64,000 nt of DNA from Siccirubricoccus phaeus (lineage in GTDB: Bacteria > Pseudomonadota > Alphaproteobacteria > Acetobacterales > Acetobacteraceae), in assembly GCF_008360935.1 (NCBI RefSeq), contig NZ_SRXO01000001.1, positions 186,001 through 250,000 on the forward strand, given 5' to 3'. A program made the translations under genes and the position numbers. Positions 26,231 to 34,883 of the stretch are shown here, piece by piece. Positions within the stretch are counted from its first letter, which is position 1. Each line of letters starts with the position of its first letter. The notes beneath the pieces were generated by a model. It did no database searches. It saw only the letters and a list, made by a program, of their open reading frames with translations, and was not told where the DNA came from.

Positions 26231-28944
26231 CGCCGCGCCTCCCGGATCGCCGCCAGCACGCGGTGGGGCAGGGCAGGCGCCCGGGTGATCCAGGCGCCGG
26301 TCGCGTGGTTGATGGCGGAGAAGATGGCCGGCGCGGTCGGCACCAGGGCCGGCTCGCCGATGCCCTTGGCACCGAAGGGGCCGAGCGGCTCGCGGTCCTC
26401 GATCAGCAGGCACTCGATCGCCGGCACGTCGCCCACCGTCGGGATCAGGTAGTCGTGCAGATTCTCGGTGCGGCCGGGGAGGTATTCCTCCATCAGGGCA
26501 AGGCCGATGCCCTGGGCGATGCCGCCATGGATCTGCCCCTCCACCATGGTGGGGTTGATGGTGCGGCCGACATCATGGGCGGCGACAATGCGTTCCAGAT
26601 GCACGGTGCCGAGCTCCATATCGACCGAGAGCGCGGCGAGTTGCGCGGCGAAGCCATAGGTGGCGTAGGGCACGCCCTGGCCATCGGCGTCGAGCGGCAC
26701 GGTCGGCGGGTCGAAGCGGCCGATGCCTTCCAGCGGCGCCTCCAGCGGCAGGGGGCGGCCATCCACATGCAGGATGCCGTCGCGGAGGTCCAGCTTCGCA
26801 TCCTCGCCGGCATTGGCGCGCAGCAGGATCTGCCGGCGCAGCGCCAGCGCGGCGTCCTGCGCGGCGCGGCCGCTGACGAAGGTCTGGCGGCTGGCGCTGG
26901 TCTTGCCGGCGTCGAAGGTCAGGTCGGTGTCGTAGAGGACGAGGTGGATGTCTCTGGGCGGCAGGCCCAGCGCCTCCGCCAAGATCTGCAGCAGGATGGT
27001 GGTGCTGCCCTGGCCGATATCGACGGCGCCATTGTGGAAGGTGACGCCCTCCGGACCCAGCGTGACCCGCATGGTGGAGGGGTTGGACATGCCGGTATTG
27101 CCGATGCCGTACCACATGCAGGCGATCCCGACGCCATGCCGGCGCGAGCCGCCACCGGCGTTGCGGGAAGCGGCCGCGTCGCGCAGGGCGTGCCAGCGGG
27201 GGCGCAGCGCCTCCAGGCAGGCGACCAGCCCGACCGAATGGGTCAGCACCTGGCCGCTCGCCGTGGCATCCCCGGCGCGCAGCGCGTTGCGGAGGCGGAA
27301 TTCCAGCCGGTCGAGTCCGGCGGCATCGGCGAGGCGGTCCCAGAGCGCTTCCTGGGCGATGGCGGCCTGGGGCACGCCGAAGCCGCGGAAGGCGCCCGAG
27401 GGCGGCTGGTGGGTGAGGATGGCGCGCGCCCGGGTGGCGACGGCCGGCACGCGATAGGGGCCCATGGCCTGCACCGGCACGCGGCCGGCGACGGTCGGGC
27501 CCCAACTCGCATAGGCGCCGGTGTCGTAGAGCCCCTCGAAGGCGAAACCGGTCAGGCGCCCCTCGGCGTCGCAGCCGGCGCGGGCGGCGATGCGGGCGGG
27601 GTGGCGCTTGGTGCTGCTGGCCATGCTTTCCGGGCGCGACCAGACGGCGCGCACCGGCCGGCGCAACAGCCAGGCGGCCACCGCCAGCATGGGCTGCACC
27701 GAGACATCCAGCTTGCCGCCGAAGCCGCCGCCACAGGCGGAGGGGATGATGCGCACGCGGTCCTGCGGGATGCCCAGTACCCCGGCGACCTCGTCCAGGT
27801 CCATATAGGGGGCCTGGGTGGTGGCGAAGACCTCGATCCTGTCCGATGCCTCGGGCCCGCCGCCCTCCGGGCGGACCATCTGCGCCCAGCCGGCTTCCGG
27901 CTCGATATAGGCGTGCTCGACGAAGCTGGTCTCGTACTCGCCCGCGGCGGTGAAGGCGCTGGCGGCCAGCGCCGCCTCGGCATCCCCGGCGCGGAGGCGG
28001 CCGGTGGCGAGGACATTCTCCGCCCAGCGGTCATGCAGCAGCGGGCCGGCGAGGGCGGCCGAAGGGTCGGTGAGGGCGGGCAGCACCTCCCAGGTGAGGG
28101 GCAGCTCCTCGAACCGCACCGCCTCCACCGCTTCGCGGCTGCCGACCAGGGCGGCGATGCAGTCGCCGCGATAGCGGACCAGGCCGTCGCAGAAGACCGG
28201 CTGGTCCTTGATGTCCGGATAGACGCCGAAGCCGTTGCGGCCGGGGATGTCGGCGGCGGTCAGCACCCGCTCCAGCCCGGGGTGGCGGGCGAGCAGGGGG
28301 GCGCAATCGCCGAGGGTGAAGCGGGCATGGGCGTGCGGGCTGCGGATCGGCTTCAGCCAGAGCGCATCGGAAGGCGCCGCATCCGCGCCGAAGAGGGCGG
28401 TGCCGGTGACGCGGGCGGGGCCGTCCACCCGCGGCAGGCGCTCGCCCACCGCACCGGCGGAGGACGGCGCCTCGGCCTCGCGGAAGAGATGCGCGGCCTG
28501 GATCGCCTCCAGGATCTTGCGGTAGCCGGTGCAGCGGCAGAGCACGCCGCCGATGGCGTCCATGGCCGCGCCTTCATCGGGCTGCGGCGAGGCGCGCAGC
28601 AGGGGCAGGGCGGCCATCAGCATGCCGGGGGTGCAGATGCCGCATTGCGCCGCGCCATGCGCCAGGAAGGCGCGCTGCAGCGCGGCGCCCCAGGGGTCGG
28701 CGGCCAGGCCTTCCACCGTCTCCACCGCCTGGCCGGCGGCCTGGGCCAGCGGGACGAGGCAGGCGCAGGCGGGCGCCCCGGCGAGCAGCACGGTGCAGGC
28801 GCCGCAATCGCCGGCATCGCAGCCGACCTTGGTGCCGGTGAGGCCAAGCTCCTCCCGCAGCACGGCGGTGAGGCGCTGGTCCGGCGGCGCCACCACCGCA
28901 TGGGGGGCGCCGTTGACCGTCAGGGCGAAGGGCGGGGCGCTCAT
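26227..28944 (-). CDS. Molybdenum hydroxylase, fused [2Fe-2S] and molybdopterin-binding subunit (xanthine dehydrogenase family)
   Basis: Hydroxylates an N-heterocycle or aldehyde using water-derived oxygen. Residues 1-150 are the ferredoxin-like subunit: Cys42, 47, 50, 62 bind one [2Fe-2S] cluster and Cys101, 104, 136, 138 (CGIC and CRCTGY) the other. From about 160 the molybdopterin domain begins, with ACGGGFGGKLDVSV and, close to the end, the catalytic Glu in GAKGIGEPALVP. The product is 905 residues; small and large subunits are usually separate genes, so this is a fusion. The FAD subunit gene lies upstream and overlaps as ATGA. Context suggests 6-hydroxylation of nicotinate or a related pyridine; that is inference. 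Confidence 0.9.
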   Translation of the reverse strand: MSAPPFALTVNGAPHAVVAPPDQRLTAVLREELGLTGTKVGCDAGDCGACTVLLAGAPACACLVPLAQAAGQAVETVEGLAADPWGAALQRAFLAHGAAQCGICTPGMLMAALPLLRASPQPDEGAAMDAIGGVLCRCTGYRKILEAIQAAHLFREAEAPSSAGAVGERLPRVDGPARVTGTALFGADAAPSDALWLKPIRSPHAHARFTLGDCAPLLARHPGLERVLTAADIPGRNGFGVYPDIKDQPVFCDGLVRYRGDCIAALVGSREAVEAVRFEELPLTWEVLPALTDPSAALAGPLLHDRWAENVLATGRLRAGDAEAALAASAFTAAGEYETSFVEHAYIEPEAGWAQMVRPEGGGPEASDRIEVFATTQAPYMDLDEVAGVLGIPQDRVRIIPSACGGGFGGKLDVSVQPMLAVAAWLLRRPVRAVWSRPESMASSTKRHPARIAARAGCDAEGRLTGFAFEGLYDTGAYASWGPTVAGRVPVQAMGPYRVPAVATRARAILTHQPPSGAFRGFGVPQAAIAQEALWDRLADAAGLDRLEFRLRNALRAGDATASGQVLTHSVGLVACLEALRPRWHALRDAAASRNAGGGSRRHGVGIACMWYGIGNTGMSNPSTMRVTLGPEGVTFHNGAVDIGQGSTTILLQILAEALGLPPRDIHLVLYDTDLTFDAGKTSASRQTFVSGRAAQDAALALRRQILLRANAGEDAKLDLRDGILHVDGRPLPLEAPLEGIGRFDPPTVPLDADGQGVPYATYGFAAQLAALSVDMELGTVHLERIVAAHDVGRTINPTMVEGQIHGGIAQGIGLALMEEYLPGRTENLHDYLIPTVGDVPAIECLLIEDREPLGPFGAKGIGEPALVPTAPAIFSAINHATGAWITRAPALPHRVLAAIREARR

Positions 28945-29819
28945 GCCGCTTGGCTCCCCCCTTGGGCCTGCGGGGCGGCGAGGCCGGCCAGCAGCCGGCG
29001 CAGCAGCACCAGGGCGGCGTGGCGGCGGTACTCGGCGGTGGCGCGGACGTCGTCGATGGGGGAGAGGGGGGCGAGGTGCTCGGGGGCGGCCAGAGCGGCG
29101 GCCTCCTCCGGCCTGGCGCCGATGAGCGCGGCCTCCAGCTCCGGCAGGCGCTGCGCCACGGGCGAGCAGGCGCCGATGGCGAGGCGGGCGGCGGCGATGC
29201 GGCCCGAGTCGATCTCCAGCAGCCCGGCGACCATGGCGATGGAAATGACGAGGTAGGACCGCGCGCCAAGCTTGAGGAAGGCGCTGCGCGTCTCGCCTGC
29301 AGGTTTCGGCACCAGGATCGCGGTGGCGATCTCATCCGGCGCCAGGGCGGTGCGGCGGTTGCCGAGGATGAACGCCCCGAGCGGCAGGCGCCGCGTGCCG
29401 CGCCGGCTGGCCAGCTCCACCTCGGCCTCCAGGGTGAGCAGCGGCGGCACGCCATCCGCGGCCGGGGAGGCGTTGCAGAGATTGCCTAGCACTGTCCCCC
29501 GCGCCTGCACCTGCACCCCGCCGACCTGTCGCGCCGCCTGGCGCAGCCCGTCGAACCAGGGGGGCAGGGGGGCGTCGCGCAGCGCCGCCCAGGTCACGCC
29601 GGCGCCGATGCGGTGGTGGTCGCCCCGGTCCTCGATGCCGGCGAGGCCGAGGCCGGACAGGTCCAGCACCGGGCGCGGCGCGTAGCGTCCCCAGGCCTCC
29701 GCCACGGCGCGGGCGGGATAGACATCCGTTCCCCCGGCCAGCAGCAGCGGCGCTTCCGGCGCGCCGGCCAGCAGGGACAAGGCCTCAGCGAGACTTGCGG
29801 GTTTGCGGTCGCCGCTCAT
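28941..29819 (-). CDS. Molybdenum hydroxylase FAD-binding subunit
   Basis: The 292-residue middle subunit (CoxM type) passes electrons from the [2Fe-2S] clusters to an acceptor. FAD-binding motifs are LLLAGGTDVYPARAVAE near the N-terminus and the TVLGNLCNASPAADGVP loop. The C-terminal CO dehydrogenase flavoprotein domain follows, ending in a short Ala/Gln tail. The ATG at 29819 has a GGCAGGAG site 5 bases upstream and is preferred over a TTG at 29831. It is the first gene of the minus-strand catabolic operon (FAD subunit, Fe-S/Mo subunit, reductase, UPF0280), all with short overlaps. Confidence 0.92.
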   Translation of the reverse strand: MSGDRKPASLAEALSLLAGAPEAPLLLAGGTDVYPARAVAEAWGRYAPRPVLDLSGLGLAGIEDRGDHHRIGAGVTWAALRDAPLPPWFDGLRQAARQVGGVQVQARGTVLGNLCNASPAADGVPPLLTLEAEVELASRRGTRRLPLGAFILGNRRTALAPDEIATAILVPKPAGETRSAFLKLGARSYLVISIAMVAGLLEIDSGRIAAARLAIGACSPVAQRLPELEAALIGARPEEAAALAAPEHLAPLSPIDDVRATAEYRRHAALVLLRRLLAGLAAPQAQGGSQAA

Positions 29820-29883
29820 GGCTCCTGCCAATCGTTTGCAGGATAACGAGCTTAGCCAGCCCTGGTTTGCGGCTCAACCGAAA

Positions 29884-30315
29884 TCAGGTGAGATCGCGCA
29901 ACAAGCGTGCCAGCCGCGCCGCATCGGAAGGCGAGAGCGGCGCCAGGGTGGCGGCGGTGATGGCCTTGGCCTTGGCCACCCAGCCGGGCAGCGCCGCCTC
30001 CGCCGCCGGCGTCAGCGCCACCAGCAGCAGGCGGGCATCGCCGGGGTCCTTCTGCCGCACCACCAGGCCGCGGGCCATCAGCCGGGTGACCACCCCTTTC
30101 ACGGTGGGCGGGTCCATGGCCAGCATGCGGCCGAGCAGATTCTGCGAGAGCGGGCCGCGCTGCGACAGGGTGACGAGGGTGGCGAATTGCATGGAGGTCG
30201 GCCCATCCTCCCCCATGATGCCCTGGAACAGCGCGAGATGCCGCTGATAGGCGCGGCGGAGCAGATGCCCCACCTGCGCCTCCAACGCGTAATCGCTCGG
30301 GTCCCCGTCGCTCAT
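29884..30315 (-). CDS. MarR family transcriptional regulator
   Basis: A 143-residue winged-helix dimeric regulator. The recognition part is GPLSQNLLGRMLAMDPPTVKGVVTRL, with the wing GLVVRQKDPGDARLLLVALT. It lies 64 bases upstream of the molybdenum hydroxylase genes on the same strand and divergent from the enamidase gene. It is well placed to repress both arms in response to a pathway substrate, as the MarR-type NicR does for 6-hydroxynicotinate in Pseudomonas. An imperfect dyad ATCGTTTGCAGGAT (29830-29843), between this gene and the FAD subunit start, is a possible operator. Confidence 0.9.
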   Translation of the reverse strand: MSDGDPSDYALEAQVGHLLRRAYQRHLALFQGIMGEDGPTSMQFATLVTLSQRGPLSQNLLGRMLAMDPPTVKGVVTRLMARGLVVRQKDPGDARLLLVALTPAAEAALPGWVAKAKAITAATLAPLSPSDAARLARLLRDLT

Positions 30316-30480
30316 TCGCCATTTCTAGGCTTATGATCCGGGCTGGGCTAGGCTGGTGGTGATACCGGCGCCCGCAGGGCCGGCCGGTATCGCGCGCAGG
30401 CGCGCCCTCTGCCGTGGCTTCGCCTTGGATGGGCCGCGGAGTGGCGCGCGCGTGAGACCTGTATGGGGAGAGATGACGCG

Positions 30481-31680
30481 ATGGCGTTGGAGGCGGCGAC
30501 GGGGCCCGCGAAGGGCCGCACCCTGGTGCGCAATATCGGCCTGCTGCTCTCCGGCGACCTGGCCGCGCCGGTGCTGGCGGCGGAGGCGATCCTGGTCGAG
30601 GACGGGAAGATCGCCGCCCTCGGCAGCGTCGCGGAGCTGAAGGACCGCGGCCCCTTCACCGGGGAGATCGACGCGCATGGCTGCGCCGTCTCGCCCGGGC
30701 TGGTGGACAGCCATGTGCATCCGGTGGTGGGCGACTGGACGCCGCGGCAGAACCAGATCGGCTGGGTGGAGAGTTTTCTCAATGGCGGCGTGACCACCAT
30801 GATCTCGGCCGGCGAGGTGCATTCGCCGGGGCGGCCGCGCGACATCACCGGGCTGAAGGCGCATGCCATCTTCGCCCAGCGCAGTTTTTTCAACATGCGC
30901 CCCGCGGGGGTGAAGGTGCTGGCGGGGGCGCCGGTGCTGGAGAAGGGCATGGTCGAATCGGACTTTTCCGAATTGGCCGCGGCCGGCGTGACCTTGCTGG
31001 GCGAGATCGGGCTCGGCTCGGTCAAGGCGGGCTACGAGGCGCGGGAGATGGTCGCCTGGGCCCGCAAGCATGGCATCCAGAGCACCATCCATACCGGCGG
31101 GCCCTCGGTGCCCGGCAGCGGCTATATCGACAAGGACACGGTGCTGGAGGCCGACGCCGACATCATCGGCCATATCAATGGCGGCCATACCAGCCTGCCG
31201 GAAGGCCATGTCTGCGAACTCTGCGAGCGGTCGAGCCGCGCCATCGAGATCGTCCATAACGGCAATGAGCGGGTGGCGATCGCGGCGGTGCAGGCGGCGC
31301 GGGACCTGGGCCAGCTTCACCGCGTCATCCTGGGCACGGACAGCCCGGCCGGCTCCGGCGTGCAGCCGCTGGGCATATTGCGGCTGATCTCGCTGCTTTC
31401 TGCGCTCGGCGGCATTCCGGCGGCGCAGGCCATCGCGCTGGCCACCGGCAACACCGCCCGCATCCGCAAGCTGGAGGCCGGGCTGATCGAGGTGGGACGG
31501 TCGGCGGACCTGGTCTTCCTCGACCGGGCGCAGCATACGGCGGGGCGCGACCTGTTGCAGAGCATCGAGCTGGGCGACATCCCGGGCATCGGCGGGGTGA
31601 TGATCGACGGCGCCATGCGCTGCTTCCGCAGCCGCAACACGCCGCCGGCGGAGCGGGTGCCCGAGGTGCTGGGGCACTGA
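30481..31680 (+). CDS. Enamidase-like amidohydrolase
   Basis: Closely resembles enamidase of Eubacterium barkeri, which hydrolyses 1,4,5,6-tetrahydro-6-oxonicotinate to 2-formylglutarate and ammonia at a binuclear metal centre. Shared stretches recalled from that protein include VRNIGLLLSGDL, GGVTTMISAGEVHSPGRP, RPAGVKVLAGAPVLEKGM and the C-terminal SRNTPPAERVPEVL. Metal ligands are apparent: His78 and His80 in DSHVH, the His of IHTGG, the His of GHINGG and the Asp of GTDSPAGSG. The 399-residue form starts at 30481 after GGGGAGAG; an ATG at 30463 is possible. It is divergent from the MarR gene, with the hydroxylase operon beyond. Confidence 0.88.
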   Translation: MALEAATGPAKGRTLVRNIGLLLSGDLAAPVLAAEAILVEDGKIAALGSVAELKDRGPFTGEIDAHGCAVSPGLVDSHVHPVVGDWTPRQNQIGWVESFLNGGVTTMISAGEVHSPGRPRDITGLKAHAIFAQRSFFNMRPAGVKVLAGAPVLEKGMVESDFSELAAAGVTLLGEIGLGSVKAGYEAREMVAWARKHGIQSTIHTGGPSVPGSGYIDKDTVLEADADIIGHINGGHTSLPEGHVCELCERSSRAIEIVHNGNERVAIAAVQAARDLGQLHRVILGTDSPAGSGVQPLGILRLISLLSALGGIPAAQAIALATGNTARIRKLEAGLIEVGRSADLVFLDRAQHTAGRDLLQSIELGDIPGIGGVMIDGAMRCFRSRNTPPAERVPEVLGH

Positions 31681-31685
31681 GTCTT

Positions 31686-31716
31686 CCCCACGACACCGCT
31701 GCGCGGCGTCGCGGGG
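31686..31716. terminator. Stem-loop after enamidase gene
   Basis: CCCC-a-CGAC-ac-CCGC, loop TGC, GCGG-c-GTCG-c-GGGG forms a long stem with two small internal mismatches, 5 bases after the enamidase stop. A structurally identical but sequence-diverged copy lies at 51726-51756, where the pairs have changed together. Probably a terminator or RNA-stabilising hairpin. Confidence 0.55.
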
Positions 31717-31780
31717 ACCCCGGGGAGATCGCAAGCCTGAAGTGGCGGCGCTGCTTCGGGCCACCAGGAGAGGGCAGGGT

Positions 31781-32827
31781 TTGACAGGCGCACCGAGCAT
31801 CCCCGCCCCCATCGCCCGCGCCCCCTGGTGGCGCCGCGGCATCCGCAACGGGCTGCTGCTCGGCGCGCTGGTGCTGCTGGCGGCGCTGGCCCTCAATTAC
31901 GATGATTTGCCGGCGCTGCGGCGCATGCTGGCGGAGGCGCCCTTCGGCATTGCCATCTCGCTCGCGGTGCATATTCCGCAGATCGGCATCACCGCCCTCG
32001 CCTGGCGGTCCCTGCTGCCGCCGGCGGAGCGGCCGCCCATCCTGGTCATGGCCAGGCTGCGCTGGTTCCGCGAATCGGCCAATGCGCTGCTGCCGGCCGG
32101 CGCCCTGGTGGGGCAGGCGGCGGCGGCCAGGCTGCTGGCGCGGCGGGGCATCGCCGGCGATAGGGCGGGGGCGACGGCGACGGTGGACCTCACCCTGGAG
32201 GCCGTCTCCCAGCTTTTCTTCACCCTGGCCGGGGTCGCCCTGCTGCTGGGGGGCGGGGAGGGGGAGGGGCTGCTGCGCTTCGCCCTGGCCGGCTTCGGCA
32301 TCGCCCTGGGTGGTGCCGCCGCCATGGTGCTGCTGCAGCGCCGCCTGCCGCTGGCCCTGCTGGAACGCGGGCTGGCGCGCCTCGCCCGGCGCTGGCCGGC
32401 GATCCAGCCCGGGGCGATCCGCGACTTCCAGGCGGCGATCCTCGCCCTGCATGCCGATTGGCCGCGGCTGGTGGCCGCCTGCCTCTGGCACAGCCTGGCC
32501 TGGCTGCTGGGGGCGGTGGAGGTGGCCGGGCTGCTCTGGCTCATGGGGCAGGACGTCACCCTGGCGGAGGCGCTGGTGATCGAAAGCCTGGCCCAGGCGT
32601 TGCGCAATGCCGGCTTCATGCTGCCGGGGGCGCTGGCGGTGCAGGAAGGCGCCATCATCGGCGCCGCCGCCCTGGTGGGGGTGCCGCCGGGCGCCGCCCT
32701 GGCCGTAGCCCTCACCCGCCGGGCGCGGGAGGTGGTGCTGAGCCTGCCCGGGCTTCTGGCTTGGCAAAGGGCGGAAATCCGGGCTACAGCGGCGGCCGAT
32801 CAGCCTGCCGCGCGGACGCCGCTATAG
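31781..32827 (+). CDS. HpnL-like flippase / lysylphosphatidylglycerol synthase TM region protein
   Basis: A 348-residue integral membrane protein with about seven to eight hydrophobic segments. Motifs of the HpnL/UPF0104 group are visible: RWFRESANALLPAGALVGQ, ATATVDLTLEAVSQLFFTL and the QALRNAGFMLPGALAVQEG box. In hopanoid producers HpnL is a predicted lipid transporter. The TTG start at 31781 is chosen because AGGAGAGGG lies 10 bases upstream and the product begins just before the first helix; an in-frame GTG at 31742 is less likely. Its place between enamidase and a DUF1185 gene is odd: there is no obvious link to heterocycle breakdown. Confidence 0.82.
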   Translation: MTGAPSIPAPIARAPWWRRGIRNGLLLGALVLLAALALNYDDLPALRRMLAEAPFGIAISLAVHIPQIGITALAWRSLLPPAERPPILVMARLRWFRESANALLPAGALVGQAAAARLLARRGIAGDRAGATATVDLTLEAVSQLFFTLAGVALLLGGGEGEGLLRFALAGFGIALGGAAAMVLLQRRLPLALLERGLARLARRWPAIQPGAIRDFQAAILALHADWPRLVAACLWHSLAWLLGAVEVAGLLWLMGQDVTLAEALVIESLAQALRNAGFMLPGALAVQEGAIIGAAALVGVPPGAALAVALTRRAREVVLSLPGLLAWQRAEIRATAAADQPAARTPL

Positions 32828-32918
32828 TTTTTCGTTGTGTCGCATTCCCCGCAATCGCCCGGCGCCGCCGGCGGGCCCGGGAATGCTCCGGGCGGTCGGG
32901 ATTGGCAGGGGGCCGGTG

Positions 32919-34025
32919 ATGGCGAGTTTCTCAGGCGCGATGGATCTGCTGCGGCTGGTGCCGAAGGGGGGACCCGCGATCTGCAACGTTTCCGTGACCA
33001 ACCTGTGCAACGCGACCTGCGATTTCTGCAATTTCGCGCATGACAAGGGCTTCGTCACCGATCGCCGCAGCCTGGATGCCAGCCGCTTTGCCGCGGGGCT
33101 GGCGCGGCTGAAGGAGCAGGCGGGGGTCCGCTTCGTCACCTTCATGGGCGGCGAGCCGCTGCTGCACAAGAACATCGTGGACATGGTCCGCACCGCGACC
33201 GAGATGGGCGTGCAGCCCACCCTGGTGACCAATGGCTGGCTGCTGCCGCCCAAGGTGGACGCCCTGGCGGATGCGGGCATCACCACCCTCTTCATCTCCA
33301 TCGACGCCCCGACCGCCGAGGTGCATGAGAAGAATCGCGGGCTGCGCGGCGTCTGCGAGCGCATCCGCGAGGCCAATGCGAGGCTGACGGCGCGGGGCGT
33401 CACCGTCATCGCCTCGGTTGCGATGACGCGCCTCGTCACGGATTACGCGGCGCTGGCGCGCTTCGTGAAGTCGCTCGGCTTCTCCGCCATCACCTTCTCC
33501 TATCCGCGCAAGGCGCAGCTCGGCTCCTCCTCCCTGGTCTGGTCGGAAGACAGCGACCTGGTGGACATGTCCCCGGCGGAGATCCTGGCGGCCTTCGACG
33601 CGGCGGAGGGCGCGCGAGAGATCATCCCGGTGCACAATCCGCGCGCCGGGCTGGCCGATATGCGCCGCCGGCTGACCGGCCAGGGCGAGCGCTTCGTCTG
33701 CCATGCCGGCTACAAGTATTTCTACCTGGACTGGAATTACGACCTGTGGCGTTGCGAGGACTGGGATAAGCCGCTCGCCTCGCTGTGGGATTTCACCGCC
33801 CGGGACATGGTGCGGGATGGCTGCCAGGCCTGCACCACGGACTGCTATCGCGATGCCAGCATCATGCTGCATTTCGCCATCGCCATCGGCGACGCCTTCG
33901 CCCGGGTGAAGGAAGGCCGGCCGGTGGCCGCCTTCAAGGCCCTGGCGGATCGCCGCAATGCCGGCTCCATCGGCGCCGTCATCGGCCATGGCACGCGGCT
34001 GAGCCGGCTGGCCGGCGCCGGCTGA
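32919..34025 (+). CDS. Radical SAM protein with C-terminal Cys-rich domain
   Basis: This 368-residue enzyme generates a 5'-deoxyadenosyl radical. The [4Fe-4S]-SAM motif is CNATCDFC (CxxxCxxC) near residue 29, followed by the GGEPLLHKN SAM-binding loop and the usual TIM-barrel core. A C-terminal region with CHAGYKYFYLDWNYDLWRCE and CQACTTDCYRD resembles a SPASM-type auxiliary cluster. It is not the HpnH hopanoid enzyme, whose motif differs. It begins 91 bases after the HpnL-like gene, so the two may form a lipid-modifying pair. The substrate is unknown. The ATG at 32919 after CAGGGGG is preferred over an ATG at 32883 and a GTG at 32835. Confidence 0.85.
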   Translation: MASFSGAMDLLRLVPKGGPAICNVSVTNLCNATCDFCNFAHDKGFVTDRRSLDASRFAAGLARLKEQAGVRFVTFMGGEPLLHKNIVDMVRTATEMGVQPTLVTNGWLLPPKVDALADAGITTLFISIDAPTAEVHEKNRGLRGVCERIREANARLTARGVTVIASVAMTRLVTDYAALARFVKSLGFSAITFSYPRKAQLGSSSLVWSEDSDLVDMSPAEILAAFDAAEGAREIIPVHNPRAGLADMRRRLTGQGERFVCHAGYKYFYLDWNYDLWRCEDWDKPLASLWDFTARDMVRDGCQACTTDCYRDASIMLHFAIAIGDAFARVKEGRPVAAFKALADRRNAGSIGAVIGHGTRLSRLAGAG

Positions 34026-34056
34026 GCGCGCCCAAAGGGGGGGAGAAAGAGAGACG

Positions 34057-34638
34057 ATGCCCGCCGTCATCCGCAAGCTGGTGACCCTTCTGGACGAGAC
34101 GCGGCGGGAGATGGGCCGCGACATCCCGCCCATCCGCCGCGCCATTGCCTGCGCCGTCATCGCGAACCCCTTCGCCGGCCGCTATGTCGAGGACCTCTCG
34201 GAGCTGATCGCCCAGGGCGAGGAGCTGGGGGCGCTACTCGCCGCCCGCGCCATCGCCGCCCTCGGCATCCCCGGCGAGCAGGTGCAGAGCTTCGGCAAGG
34301 CCGCGGTGGTGGGGGAGGCGGGGGAGCTGGAACACGCCGCCGCGCTGCTGCACCCGAAGATGGGCGCGCCGGTGCGCGCGGCGCTGGGCAGGGGGCCGGC
34401 GCTGATCCCCTCCGCCAAGAAATCCGGCGGGCCGGGCACGCCGGTGGATGTGCCGCTGGGGCACAAGGATGCCGCCTTCGTGCGCAGCCACTTCGACGCG
34501 ATCGAGGCACGCGTGACGGATGCGCCGCGTGCCGGGGAGATCCTGCTCTGCCTGGCGCTGACCACGGGCGGGCGGCCATTGCCGCGCATCGGCGGCCTCA
34601 CCGTCGCGGAGATCGAGGGCAAGGACGGGTTGCGCTGA
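34057..34638 (+). CDS. Amino acid synthesis family protein (DUF1185)
   Basis: This 193-residue protein matches the DUF1185 / AA_synth family in its opening RKLVTLLDETRREMGRDIPP and the segment IANPFAGRYVEDLSELI. The central Gly/Lys-rich GKAAVVGEAGELEHAAALLHPK and the SAKKSGGPGTPVDVPLGHKDAAF loop (about residues 120-145) fit the family. Biochemical function is unproven. The family recurs next to amidohydrolases and ABC importers in heterocycle-degradation neighbourhoods, as here, so a role in handling the ring-opened product is plausible but inferred. Ribosome site: GGGGGGAGAAAGAGAG just before the ATG. Confidence 0.82.
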   Translation: MPAVIRKLVTLLDETRREMGRDIPPIRRAIACAVIANPFAGRYVEDLSELIAQGEELGALLAARAIAALGIPGEQVQSFGKAAVVGEAGELEHAAALLHPKMGAPVRAALGRGPALIPSAKKSGGPGTPVDVPLGHKDAAFVRSHFDAIEARVTDAPRAGEILLCLALTTGGRPLPRIGGLTVAEIEGKDGLR

Positions 34639-34883
34639 CGCGGCGCCACGGGGCAGGGCGCCGGGCAGTCGGCTTCGGCTAGGCCGGGCGCCGCGCCCTC
34701 GCGTCGCCGTGTTGGCTGCAGGCCGTCGCGGCGTGTCGCGGTTTCGCAAAGCGGCACCCGCTATCCACCGCGTGAAAAGCGTGGAATTCACCGCCAACAC
34801 CCTTGCATCCCGTCCCCATCCCCGGCATACCTTGCTGAAATACATGGCCATTCAGGCTAGCTTCAGCGGGGAGTAGCGTCCGG

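Noticed and set aside
26116-29256. A 1046-codon open frame on the plus strand.
   Set aside because: It is antisense to the molybdenum hydroxylase genes with conserved Fe-S and Mo motifs. The translation is Gly/Arg/Ala-rich and domain-free.
31781-34025. Assignment of the radical SAM gene as the hopanoid enzyme HpnH because of the HpnL-like neighbour.
   Set aside because: The cysteine motif CNATCDFC and the C-terminal Cys-rich region do not fit HpnH as I know it.
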